From Archangiaceae bacterium (GTDB lineage Bacteria; Myxococcota; Myxococcia; Myxococcales; Myxococcaceae), in assembly GCA_016714225.1 (NCBI GenBank), contig JADJNS010000014.1, positions 1 to 64,000 on the forward strand: 64,000 nt of DNA. The letters run 5' to 3'. Every line of letters starts with the position of its first letter. The first letter of the stretch is position 1. Below the pieces are notes generated by a model. The model was not told where the DNA came from, did no database searches, and saw nothing but the letters and a program-made list of their open reading frames with translations. The position numbers and the translations under genes were made by a program. Positions 9,002 through 18,640 of this stretch are shown here, piece after piece.

Positions 9002-9187
9002 ACCGAGCACCCTGAGCGCAGGCACGGCGAACGCCGTGCCGAAGTCGAACGGGTGCCAACCCGACTAGAACGCGCAGCGCCACATACTCCATGCCTCAAG
9101 CAGCACCCACGCGCGCCCCAATACGATGGAGTCTCTGCGCCTGAGGCTTCGGCGTCGGCAGGCTCACCACTACCCTGACCGATCTCG
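9002..9187. repeat. R1 dispersed element, copy 1
   Basis: Starts in CACCCTGAGCG just after the TetR stop codon and ends in CCCTGACCGATCTCG. It shares GCCGAAGTCGAA, GAACGCG, ACTCCATGC, TACGATGGAGT and CTGCGC in order with the copy at 26497-26706. Internal inverted motifs (ACTCCAT / ATGGAGT) suggest a foldable transcript. No coding capacity. Confidence 0.65.
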
Positions 9188-9194
9188 TCTCAGC

Positions 9195-9470
9195 TCAAGA
9201 CCCGGGCGCCGGAGCGGCGCACTGGGGGAACACCGAGCCGCCGTCGTTGAACAGGTTCTCGCGCTCGCGCGTGCAGACGGTGGTGCAGGTGTCGGCGGTC
9301 TGATCGTTGGTGACCCAGCAGGTGCCGTTCGGCCCGTAGAGCCCGTTGGCCGAGCGGTACGTCGTCGGGTCGATGGCTTCGGTGCACGAGATGTACGCGG
9401 CGCACTCGGGAGTCTGCGGGTGCTTGGCGCAGGCAGTGAGCAGCGCGAGGAAGAGCAGCGCCCGCCTCAC
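9195..9470 (-). CDS. Small six-cysteine lipoprotein (family copy A)
   Basis: 91 residues, GTG start overlapping the stop of the next family member upstream (GTGA). Lipobox LLTAC gives a lipidated Cys, followed by the family pattern: Cys, CAAYISC, GTCW, CTTVC, and a final Cys near the C-terminus. The YGPNGTCW segment is the best-conserved part. Probably an outer- or inner-membrane lipoprotein with three disulfides. Function unknown; five relatives are in this window. Confidence 0.75.
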   Translation of the reverse strand: MRRALLFLALLTACAKHPQTPECAAYISCTEAIDPTTYRSANGLYGPNGTCWVTNDQTADTCTTVCTRERENLFNDGGSVFPQCAAPAPGS

Positions 9471-9724
9471 TGGCACTCGGCCTTGCCGGCTCCAGCGCCG
9501 AAGGCGAGGTACTGACGCCCCTGCACGCAGGCCGCGGTGCACAGGTCGGCCGACTTCTGATCGGTCGACCAGCACGCGCCGGCTTCCGCGTACGACGGGT
9601 AGTTCGCCGAGCTGCCGGCCATGACCGCTTCAGTGCACGCGAGGTAGGCGGCGCACTGCGGCGATTGAGAGATGCCGTTGCAGGCGGCGAGCGAGAGCAG
9701 CGCGACAAAGAAGAGGCGGCGCAT
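9467..9724 (-). CDS. Small six-cysteine lipoprotein (family copy B)
   Basis: 85 residues, MRRLFFVALLSLAAC signal and lipobox. Body pattern: QCAAYLAC, GACW, CTAAC, then ECQ at the C-terminus, matching the other copies. It overlaps copy A by 4 bp, so the two are one transcript. Upstream copy C lies 20 bp away on the same strand and probably completes a three-gene operon. Function unknown. Confidence 0.78.
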   Translation of the reverse strand: MRRLFFVALLSLAACNGISQSPQCAAYLACTEAVMAGSSANYPSYAEAGACWSTDQKSADLCTAACVQGRQYLAFGAGAGKAECQ

Positions 9725-9744
9725 CGGGCGCGACCTCTAGCACG

Positions 9745-10017
9745 TCACTGACACGCGGGCGTCGACTTGCCGGGGCCGAGCACCAGCGCCTCGAGCGCGT
9801 TGGCGCAGACCTCGGTGCACGCAGCGGCGTCGCCTGCGTTCTGCCAGCAGGTGCCACCGGGGGCGTAGCTGGGCGCAGTGGCCTTGGTGCTCATCGGCTG
9901 CACCGCCTCGGAGCATGAGAGAAACTGCGCGCAGACTTCGGGTTGAGGAATGCCTCCGCACGCGAGCAGCGGCAACACCGCGAAGAAGCGTTGTACAGGT
10001 CGGCTACATCGAGGCAT
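9745..10017 (-). CDS. Small six-cysteine lipoprotein (family copy C)
   Basis: About 90 residues; an ATG three codons further upstream (10026) is an equal alternative. Hydrophobic signal with lipobox ending LLAC, then VCAQFLSC, GTCW, CTEVC and a terminal ACQ, as in copies A and B. First gene of the A-B-C cluster and divergent from copy D. Function unknown. Confidence 0.72.
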   Translation of the reverse strand: MPRCSRPVQRFFAVLPLLACGGIPQPEVCAQFLSCSEAVQPMSTKATAPSYAPGGTCWQNAGDAAACTEVCANALEALVLGPGKSTPACQ

Positions 10018-10152
10018 GCGGATCATAGAGAGTGGAGCAGACCTGTTTCGGGACCAAATTTTTCTTGAAGCCGTCGGAACCCTGATATGCAACTGCCCCG
10101 AAGTCTCCCGTGGCGACATGTCGTCGTCCACATCCCCCGGAGGGGTAACACA

Positions 10153-10419
10153 ATGTTGAAGAAGATGACTGTGGTCGTGGGTTTCGCGATGGTTGCCCTC
10201 GCGGTTGCGTGTGGCGGCGGCATCAGCCAGTCGACCGAGTGCAAGGACTATGTGGCTTGCTACAAGCACACCGTTGGCGGCACCACCCAGGACAGCGTCT
10301 ACGGCGACATGGGCACCTGCTGGACCACTGGCGTGCAGGCGACTGCCGACTCGTGCACCGCCGCGTGCAAGACGGCCCTCGAGTCGCTCAAGACCTCGTA
10401 CTCCGACGCCGGCTGCTAA
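10153..10419 (+). CDS. Small six-cysteine lipoprotein (family copy D)
   Basis: 88 residues, MLKKMTVVVGFAMVALAVAC: lysine-rich start, hydrophobic core and lipobox AVAC. The strong ribosome site GGAGGGG 7 nt upstream fixes the start. Pattern: ECKDYVAC, MGTCW, CTAAC, DAGC at the end. The signal peptide closely resembles copy E (LKPMTVVLG), so D and E are probably the most recent duplicates. It is followed by a strong terminator, so it is a single-gene transcript. Confidence 0.82.
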   Translation: MLKKMTVVVGFAMVALAVACGGGISQSTECKDYVACYKHTVGGTTQDSVYGDMGTCWTTGVQATADSCTAACKTALESLKTSYSDAGC

Positions 10420-10446
10420 GCCCTACTCAAAGCTCTCTTTGAGCAC

Positions 10447-10482
10447 GAAGCCCCGGCGCCTGGCGTCGGGGCTTCTTTTTTT
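10447..10482 (+). terminator. Rho-independent terminator of lipoprotein copy D
   Basis: Stem GAAGCCCCG / CGGGGCTTC around an 11-nt GC-rich loop, followed by seven T (10476-10482). It lies 28 bp past the stop codon. Confidence 0.85.
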
Positions 10483-10530
10483 GGGGCGGAGGAGCTGCCG
10501 TCGAGCTGAGCAGATTGCCCGCTCGCTCCG

Positions 10531-11145
10531 TTACGGCACCTTCTTGTCCTTCTTGAGCATCTCGTGAATGTCGATGACGTCGCTCGGCGGGCCGCCCCAG
10601 CTCCGTCGCGTGCCGACGTTGAACCGCACCAGCTCGACCGCAGGGCCACGGTACTTGGAGAGATAGTCGCAGGCCTGCGCAGGAGTCATCTCCACGTAGA
10701 GCGGCTTGCCGTCGCTCCCGACGTAGGGGTTCGGCTTCGCGGGGCCGGCATCGACGTCGGCGGCCGCGGCGGGCGGCGCTCCGGGCGCCGCAAAGGGTGA
10801 GGTGTCGAGGGCGCCAGCGGGCGCAGCTGCAGCGGGTTGCGCAGGGGGCGGCGACACCCTGACTCTTCCGTAGCGGGCCAACGCCGCGGGCTCGGTGAAT
10901 GCGACCAGGCTGCTCTTGCCGTCGACCAGCTCGACCGCAGGCTCCTCGCCGCTGATCTGGGTGCGAACGAAGTACCACTTCGGCAATTTGAACAACGCCG
11001 TCCACAGCCGGTCGAGGGCCGCGCGGTCTCCCATCTTGCCCGACTCGGGGTACGCGTCGAGCGCCAGGGTGCCGAAGTCGGCGGGCCCACTGGTGCACGC
11101 AGCGACGGCGATGAAGAGAAGCAGGGCCAGGGCGCGAAGTTTCAT
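10531..11145 (-). CDS. Hypothetical lipoprotein
   Basis: 204 residues. MKLRALALLLFIAVAAC is a lipoprotein signal with lipobox AVAAC. The middle (residues ~97-137) is an Ala/Pro linker (SPPPAQPAAAAPAG...). The C-terminal ~60 residues look globular (YVEMTPAQACDYLSKYRGPAVELVRFNVGTRR). It lies between lipoprotein copies D and E but does not share their cysteine pattern. No family recognised. Confidence 0.7.
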   Translation of the reverse strand: MKLRALALLLFIAVAACTSGPADFGTLALDAYPESGKMGDRAALDRLWTALFKLPKWYFVRTQISGEEPAVELVDGKSSLVAFTEPAALARYGRVRVSPPPAQPAAAAPAGALDTSPFAAPGAPPAAAADVDAGPAKPNPYVGSDGKPLYVEMTPAQACDYLSKYRGPAVELVRFNVGTRRSWGGPPSDVIDIHEMLKKDKKVP

Positions 11146-11263
11146 GGTGCCGCCACCTACCTCAAACCCGCGACCGAAAGCAGCGACTTCTGCGGTTCTG
11201 AAGGTGCCGTTGCCGCGCGCACGAGTCGAAGGCGTTAGTGGGTATCGTTGATTGGAGCGAACC

Positions 11264-11533
11264 TTGAAACCGATGACCGTCGTTCTCGGAATCGCGGCGA
11301 TGGCGCTCGGCCTGGCCTGCGGCGGCTCCCAGACGCAGCCCTGCCGCGACTACCTCGCCTGCTACTACCGGCTGGGAGGTACGCCGCGCAGCCTCGACTC
11401 GACCTACGGCGAGAACGGCAGCTGTTGGACGAGCCCCAGCAGCACCGACGTCTGCATCGAGCAGTGCAAGTCAGCGCTCGACCTTTTGAAGACGAGCGGC
11501 GTCGCAGCCGACGCGGGCTGCACGTTTCAGTAG
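11264..11533 (+). CDS. Small six-cysteine lipoprotein (family copy E)
   Basis: 89 residues from a TTG at 11264; an ATG at 11273 is possible. TTG is preferred because GGAG lies 7 nt upstream and the resulting LKPMTVVLG aligns with copy D's LKKMTVVVG. Lipobox GLAC; pattern PCRDYLACY, NGSCW, CIEQC, DAGC. It converges on dnaK with only a 7-bp gap. Function unknown. Confidence 0.75.
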   Translation: MKPMTVVLGIAAMALGLACGGSQTQPCRDYLACYYRLGGTPRSLDSTYGENGSCWTSPSSTDVCIEQCKSALDLLKTSGVAADAGCTFQ

Positions 11534-11540
11534 CAGCTGC

Positions 11541-13350
<1,810 letters not shown>

Positions 13351-13358
<8 letters not shown>

Positions 13359-14082
13359 TCGAGCCTCCCTCCCCAGACGGCGGTTCCGGAGCTGACTTCG
13401 CCTTCGAGACCACCACCAGGCCCGGCCGCACCAGGCGGTCGTTCAGGGTGAAGCCCCGCAACACTTCGGTGTGCACGTGGTTGGGCGGCATCTCGTCGGT
13501 CTCCGCCTGAGACATCGCCTCGTGAACGTTCGGGTCGAACGGCTTGCCCTTGCTGCTGAAGGCCTTCACCCCGTGCTTGCCGAGCGTGTCTTCGAGCAGC
13601 TTGCGAATCATCTCGACGCCCTTGCGCAGCGACGCGAGGTCGGCCGAGTTCGAGGGCTCGAGCGCGCGGTCGATGTTGTCGAGCACCGGCAAGAAGTCTT
13701 TCAGCAGCCGCTCGTTGCCGAACTTCTGCGTCTCTTCGTTCTCTTTGCGCGCGCGCTTCTTGAAGTTCTCGAGATCAGCGACCGCACGCAGCATCTTCTC
13801 GTGCTCGTCTTTGATCTTGCCCATCAGGTCGCGGCCCTTGGCCAGCGACGCGTCGAGCTGCAGCTGCAGCTGCTCGAGCTCTTTGTCTCTGCCTTCTTTG
13901 GGCGCACCCGCCTCGGCGGCGCCTTCGTTCGCAGCAGCCGGAGCAGCCTCGGACGCAGAAGCGTCGGGCTGCACCTCGACCTCGACCCCGGACTCCCGTT
14001 TCTTCACCGCGTCGAGCGCGGCATCGAGAATCTCTTGCGGCAGATCGGTCTTGAAGTTTCCTTTGTCCCCGGAAGACGACAC
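13351..14082 (-). CDS. grpE: Nucleotide exchange factor GrpE
   Basis: 243 residues. An acidic, Ala-rich N-terminal ~75 residues precedes a long coiled coil ([46 protein letters not shown]) and the GrpE beta domain with the signature DPNVHEAMS...[27 protein letters not shown]. Stimulates ADP release from DnaK, whose gene overlaps its 3' end. The N-terminal extension is longer than in E. coli GrpE (197 residues). Confidence 0.95.
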
Positions 14083-14096
14083 GTCGGCGGACTATG

Positions 14097-14584
14097 TCAC
14101 GGGCCGCGCTTCTTCCCCAGCGGCTTCTTCGCGCCCGCACCCCTGGTTTTCGCTGCAACCTTCTTCTTGCCGCCCCCGATGGTCTTCTTCGCGGCCTCGC
14201 GGGTTTCGGCGGCTCTTCGGGGGCCTGCGGCGGGGGCTGCGGTGGGGTCTCGACCGCCGGCATCTCGTTCACCGGAGTGTCGTGCCGCGGCGCTTCTTCA
14301 CCCGTAGGTGCAGCTGCCACCGGGGTGTCGACGGCCTGACGCACTGCGCCTTCGGCCTTCTTCACCGACGTCTCGACCACCGACGCCACTTCTTCGGCGG
14401 TCTTGCGCGCCCAGAGGCGGAAGCTCTCGAGACCCTTCTTCACCTTCTCCTGGCGGTCGGGGTCTTTCATGTCCTTCATCAGCTTCTCGGCTTCACCCTT
14501 GATGTCGGTGCCGGCCCGCTTCAAGTCGTCGCCCGTCTTCTTCAAGAACGCGCGCAGCTTGTTGTCCCACTGACTCTCGTTCAT
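14097..14584 (-). pseudogene. Coiled-coil protein with Lys-rich tail, reading frame broken by 1-base deletion
   Basis: The ATG frame from 14584 gives MNESQWDNKLRAFLKKTGDDLKRAG and a helical, charged body with a Pro-rich linker to about residue 128. It then turns into Arg-rich nonsense and would run more than 300 nt into grpE. One frame over, from about 14200, the DNA reads REAAKKTIGGGKKKVAAK and on to LGKKRGP and a stop at 14097, a natural basic tail. A single missing base in the CCC run near 14200 restores a 162-residue protein. It lies 14 bp upstream of grpE on the same strand. Function unknown; the tail suggests nucleic-acid binding. Confidence 0.65.
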
Positions 14585-14617
14585 GGTCGGCTTTATATAG
14601 GCTGTAGCTCCGTAAGA

Positions 14618-15346
14618 ATGGCGCGCATCGTCCGACACTTCATCGAAGAGCCCCGCGCCTGCGCATACTTGAGCGACCAGAAGGCCTCGCTCGAGTACCG
14701 GCTGATGGTGAACGTGTCGGGCGAGGAGCTCGAGGTGCTCTTGCTGCGCGGCTGGCGGCGCTTCGGGCCGGCCTACTTTCGCCCGGCGTGCAAGCTGTGC
14801 ACCGAGTGCATGTCGATTCGGTTGGACGTGCACCGCTTCGAGGCCACCGACTCGCAGAAGCGCGCGCTGCGGCGCTCGAAGCGCTTCAAGGTGGTGGTCG
14901 GGCGCCCCAGCGTCGACGCCGAGCGGCTCAAGCTGCACGAGTCGTGGCACGCGACCCGCGAAGACGCCCGCGGGTGGGAAAAGGCCTCGCTCACCGAAGA
15001 CGAGTACCAGACCCAGTTCGCGTTTCCCTCGAGCACCGGCCGCGAGATGGCCTGGTACGACGACGGCAAACTGGTCGCGCTCGGGCTCGTCGATGTCACC
15101 GCCCGGTGCGTCTCGGCCGCCTACTTTTTCTACCACCCGTCGATCGCCCACCTCTCGCCCGGCGTCGCCAACGTGCTCCGCTGCGTCGAGCTCGCCCGCG
15201 AGATGTCGGCCCAGCACGTCTACCTGGGCTACCGCGTCGAGGGCTGCGCCTCGCTCAAGTACAAGGGCAACTTCAAGCCCCACGAGCTGCTCGACGGGCG
15301 GCCCGCCTTGGCTGAGCTGCCGGTGTGGCGCGAAGTGAAGCCCTGA
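14618..15346 (+). CDS. bpt: Aminoacyl-tRNA--protein transferase (ATE/Bpt family)
   Basis: 242 residues. The N-terminal domain carries CAYL, then RRFGPAYFRPACKLCTECMSIRLDV, the ATE-family core with clustered cysteines. The C-terminal GNAT-like domain contains YFFYHPSIAHLSPGV and HVYLGYRVEGCASLKYKGNFKP, both typical of Bpt/ATE1. These enzymes transfer Leu or Arg from tRNA to N-terminal Asp/Glu, making N-degrons for ClpS-ClpAP. Only 33 bp separates its ATG from the divergent gene at 14584, so the promoters must overlap the neighbouring genes. Leu versus Arg donor cannot be told from sequence alone. Confidence 0.88.
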   Translation: MARIVRHFIEEPRACAYLSDQKASLEYRLMVNVSGEELEVLLLRGWRRFGPAYFRPACKLCTECMSIRLDVHRFEATDSQKRALRRSKRFKVVVGRPSVDAERLKLHESWHATREDARGWEKASLTEDEYQTQFAFPSSTGREMAWYDDGKLVALGLVDVTARCVSAAYFFYHPSIAHLSPGVANVLRCVELAREMSAQHVYLGYRVEGCASLKYKGNFKPHELLDGRPALAELPVWREVKP

Positions 15347-15368
15347 GGGCTGGGCGCGGCTGGGACTA

Positions 15369-15408
15369 CCCCCTCACCCCGACCCTCTCCCCCAGGGGGG
15401 AGAGGGAG
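15369..15408. repeat. R3 REP-like palindrome, copy 1
   Basis: CCCTCACCCC followed by arms CCCTCTCCCCC / GGGGGGAGAGGG. It lies between convergent bpt and larC and directly abuts the larC stop codon, so it may serve as a transcription terminator. Related copies at 23413 and 29757 lie inside genes. Confidence 0.7.
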
Positions 15409-15409
15409 A

Positions 15410-16573
15410 TTATTTTCGGCCGTAGGCGGTGACCGCGGCGGCCAGCACCAGCTTCAGCGGCGCTCCCGTCTTCTCGGCCAGCAGCTTCGCGTCTTCGAAC
15501 TCGGGCGCCGCGTTCAGCACGCGCGTGCCGTCGTAGCCAATCTTCATGCGCAGCTTGCCGTACGGAGTCTCGACCTCTTCGAACCGGCGCTGCAGCACCG
15601 TGCGCTGCACCTCGTGGCTGCGAATGCCCAGCGTCGTCGACTCGGACAGCAGCAGGTTGATGAGCGACTTGAGCGCGCCCTGCGGCACCAGCGCCCCGAG
15701 CAGGTGGCCGGGGCGGCTCTTCTTCATCGTCGCCGGCAGCACCCACGCGTCGAGCGCCCCTTGCGCCAGCAGCCGCTCGACCAGCGCGCCGATCAGCTGC
15801 GGCGTCGCGTCGTCGAGGTTGCACTCGAGGACGTGCAGGCCGTCTCCACTGTCGGCGGTGTGGCCGATGGTCGCGCGCAGCACGTTCGCCCGGTCGGGAA
15901 AGTCTTTGGTGCCCACGCCGTAGCCGACCTTCTCGGGCTTCATCATCGGCGGCGACTGCACCTTCGCCAGCACCTTCACCAGCGCCGCGCCCGTCGGAGT
16001 GGTCAGCTCGCCCACGCCCTCGTACCGCACCGGCACGTCGCGGAGGATTTCCACCGTCGCCGGCACGGGAATGGGAATGACCCCGTGCGCCGTCTTCTGC
16101 TGCCCGCTGCCCATCGGCGGAGGCAGGGTGAAGATTTCTGGCTCTCCGAGCAGCTCGATCACCACCGCCGCCCCACAGATGTCGACGATCGAATCGACCG
16201 CGCCCACCTCGTGAAACTCGACCTCGTCGAGCGTGGTGCCGTGAATCTTCGCCTCGGCACGGCCCACCGTCTCGAACAGCGACAGCGCGCGGTCTTTCGC
16301 CCGCTGCGGCAGCTGCGACGACTGAATCATCGCCCGAATCGCGCTCAGCGGAGTGTGGTCGTGGTCGTGCTGGTGATCGACCACCACGTCGATGTGCGTG
16401 CCCTGAATCGAGTGCCGCGTCGCGCGGGTGACCTCGAACTTCCACCCTTCGACGTTGAGCGTGCGCAGCGGCGCTTCGAGCTCGGCGAGCGGCACGCCGA
16501 GGTCCAACGCGCTGGCGAGGAACATGTCACCGGCGATGCCACCCACCGGCTCGAGATAGAGAATGCGACCCAT
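15410..16573 (-). CDS. larC: Nickel-pincer cofactor biosynthesis protein LarC
   Basis: 387 residues, the single fused form (in some bacteria LarC1/LarC2 are joined by frameshifting). LarC hallmarks: EPVGGIAGDMFLASALDLG at the start; a His-rich metal-binding stretch DHQHDHDHT (H67, H69, H71, H73); KIHGTTLDEVEFHEVGAVDSIVDI; and LECNLDDATPQLIG. LarC is a CTP-dependent nickel insertase that completes the NPN cofactor of lactate racemase and relatives. larB lies upstream on the same strand, separated by an R1 repeat. larE and larA are not in this window. Confidence 0.93.
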   Translation of the reverse strand: MGRILYLEPVGGIAGDMFLASALDLGVPLAELEAPLRTLNVEGWKFEVTRATRHSIQGTHIDVVVDHQHDHDHTPLSAIRAMIQSSQLPQRAKDRALSLFETVGRAEAKIHGTTLDEVEFHEVGAVDSIVDICGAAVVIELLGEPEIFTLPPPMGSGQQKTAHGVIPIPVPATVEILRDVPVRYEGVGELTTPTGAALVKVLAKVQSPPMMKPEKVGYGVGTKDFPDRANVLRATIGHTADSGDGLHVLECNLDDATPQLIGALVERLLAQGALDAWVLPATMKKSRPGHLLGALVPQGALKSLINLLLSESTTLGIRSHEVQRTVLQRRFEEVETPYGKLRMKIGYDGTRVLNAAPEFEDAKLLAEKTGAPLKLVLAAAVTAYGRK

Positions 16574-16614
16574 GCGGGCGTCTCTAACCTCACCACCGGG
16601 TCGAGTCGATCAGC

Positions 16615-16738
16615 TTCGAGACCGGTCATCGCTCGCCGAAGGCTGAAACGCAGATACTCCATCGCATGGTCGCGCACGCTCTGCCGCTTGGCGCCTGAAG
16701 TATCTGGCGTCGTCAGCTGGCCCCGGCGCTGCGCGCTC

Positions 16739-16748
<10 letters not shown>
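16615..16748. repeat. R1 dispersed element, copy 2 (reverse orientation)
   Basis: Begins TTCGAGACCGGTCA and contains GCCGAAGGCT and GCAGATACTCCAT, the reverse complement of motifs in copy 5. It ends CTCAGGGTGA, which overlaps the last codons and stop codon of larB (on the minus strand TCACCCTGA). It fills the larB-larC gap. Confidence 0.65.
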
Positions 16749-17497
<749 letters not shown>

Positions 17498-17505
17498 CAG
17501 CGCTC

Positions 17506-17645
17506 ACCCTCGGCGAAGCCTGCCGTCGGACCACGAAGGCTGTGCAGCACATGCTCCCTCGTATCGGAGCGGGCGCAGCTGCTGCTTGAAGCCTGGAGCT
17601 CGCGGCGCCCCGCGTTCCAGAGATGACGGCACCCGTTCGACTCCG
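17506..17645. repeat. R1 dispersed element, copy 3 (partial, reverse)
   Basis: Diverged copy: CTCGGCGAAGCCTGCCG, then ACATGCTCCCTCGTA, GCGTTCCAG and GGCACCCGTTCGACT, in the order expected of the reverse complement of copy 5. The right end is not recognisable. Confidence 0.45.
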
Positions 17646-17702
17646 CGCTTCGCGCTGCGTTCGGGGTGCTCGGTCTCGGCTCTGCTCTCACGCCCGCGGC
17701 GA

Positions 17703-18152
17703 TTATCGCGTCGCGAGCACCGAGTCACCTGCGCCCTGCTCGGCGTTGGCCACCGCAACTTCGCACTCGCGATCGAAGCGCTCTTTCTGGTCGGTGTCTT
17801 CGAGCCGCAGCGCCAGCGCCCAGGTGCGCGCGCCGCCGCCCTTGTCCTTCCACGCGTAGCGAACCACGCCCATCACGTCGCCGTGGCGGCCGCGCCAGCC
17901 CTCCATCGTCACCATCACCTTCACGTACTGCGCGACCGTGCACGGCCCCGCGATGCAGCGGGTGACCTTGAGCGTCACTTCGCTCCAGGCGACGCCGTCG
18001 CCGCTGTCGGGCTGCAGGCGAATCGTCTGCACCTGCGCCTCGGCCGAGAAGTTCGCCGCCGGCTCGGTGCGCGTCACTTCGTCTTCGTCGTCTGCCCACG
18101 TCGGAGTCGAAGACACCAGCACCACGGCAGCGGCCAATGCATTGCGGAGCAT
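17703..18152 (-). CDS. Hypothetical secreted protein
   Basis: 149 residues. MLRNALAAAVVLVSSTPTWA is a signal peptide with a likely cleavage before DDEDEV. The mature ~129 residues are beta-rich in appearance, with one Cys pair (CIAGPC) and a further Cys (RECEVAV). No membrane segment after the signal. No family recognised; flanked on both sides by repeat elements. Confidence 0.65.
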   Translation of the reverse strand: MLRNALAAAVVLVSSTPTWADDEDEVTRTEPAANFSAEAQVQTIRLQPDSGDGVAWSEVTLKVTRCIAGPCTVAQYVKVMVTMEGWRGRHGDVMGVVRYAWKDKGGGARTWALALRLEDTDQKERFDRECEVAVANAEQGAGDSVLATR

Positions 18153-18270
18153 GCCCCCACCCAGAGCAATCGCCGCGCCTGACCCAGGGGTGCCACGCCC
18201 ACAGTGCGTTCAGGTGTTTGTGCCAGGCCGCGGTGGGTCGAATTCAACCGACGGGTCAGTGGGTAGCCGC

Positions 18271-18628
18271 GCACCCTGAGAGGCTGACAGTATTTGCCCT
18301 CCCGTCGCCGGAAGCGCCGATCCACTTCGCCGGCCTGCGTCGCAACCCCTCGACGAACCACGAAGTGCGCCTTCGGGTTCGCTCCTTGGGCGGCTCGCGT
18401 ATCTGCGCTCCGGCTCGGTCCGGGCAAAAACTGTCAGCCTCTGAGCGGAGAGGAGGCCCGCAGGTCCGACTCGAAGTCGAACGGGTGTCGTCGCCGCCGG
18501 AACGCGGAGCAACGCATACTGCGGGCTTCAAGCAGCAGCGCAAGCGCTCCTCTACGATGGAGTATGTGCTGCTCAGCCTTCGGCGAGCGACGGCAGGGTT
18601 TCGACGCAGCTCACCCTGACCGGTCTCG
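18271..18628. repeat. R1 dispersed element, copy 4, interrupted by R2
   Basis: Left end CGCACCCTGA (18271-18280); the body resumes after R2 with GAAGTCGAACGGGTG, GGAACGCG, TACGATGGAGTATG and CCTTCGGCGAGCG; right end CACCCTGACCGGTCTCG. Removing R2 and one TGA rebuilds ACCCTGAGCGG, matching other R1 copies. Confidence 0.65.
18281..18441. mobile_element. R2 miniature inverted-repeat element (MITE), full copy
   Basis: 161 bp with perfect 12-bp ends GAGGCTGACAGT / ACTGTCAGCCTC; the inverted match extends inward (TATTTGCCC / GGGCAAAAA) with one mismatch. Flanked by TGA on both sides (18278-18280 and 18442-18444), a probable 3-bp target duplication. No transposase inside, so it would have to be moved in trans. 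Confidence 0.75.
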
Positions 18629-18640
18629 GCCAGGTCGCCC

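Larger units (their letters stand above)
18153..18640. other. Gene-free 488 bp occupied by nested R1 and R2 repeats
   Basis: No convincing gene. From 18271 to 18628 it is R1 copy 4 interrupted by the R2 element. The remaining ~120 bp (18153-18270) next to the secreted-protein gene shows no recognisable signal. Confidence 0.7.

Noticed and set aside
9002..9187. Non-coding RNA gene
   Set aside because: Similar copies elsewhere with inverted ends fit a mobile repeat better; no promoter or terminator is visible.
11146..11263. CIRCE or HrcA-type heat-shock operator for grpE-dnaK
   Set aside because: No TTAGCACTC-N9-GAGTGCTAA-like repeat was seen here or upstream of grpE.
13544..14617. Possible long N-terminal extension of the Bpt protein
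   Set aside because: The extension is Ser/Arg-rich and antisense to grpE; the family domain begins exactly at MARIVRHF (14618).
15369..15408. CRISPR-like repeat
   Set aside because: Copies are isolated palindromes thousands of bases apart with no regular spacers and no cas genes.
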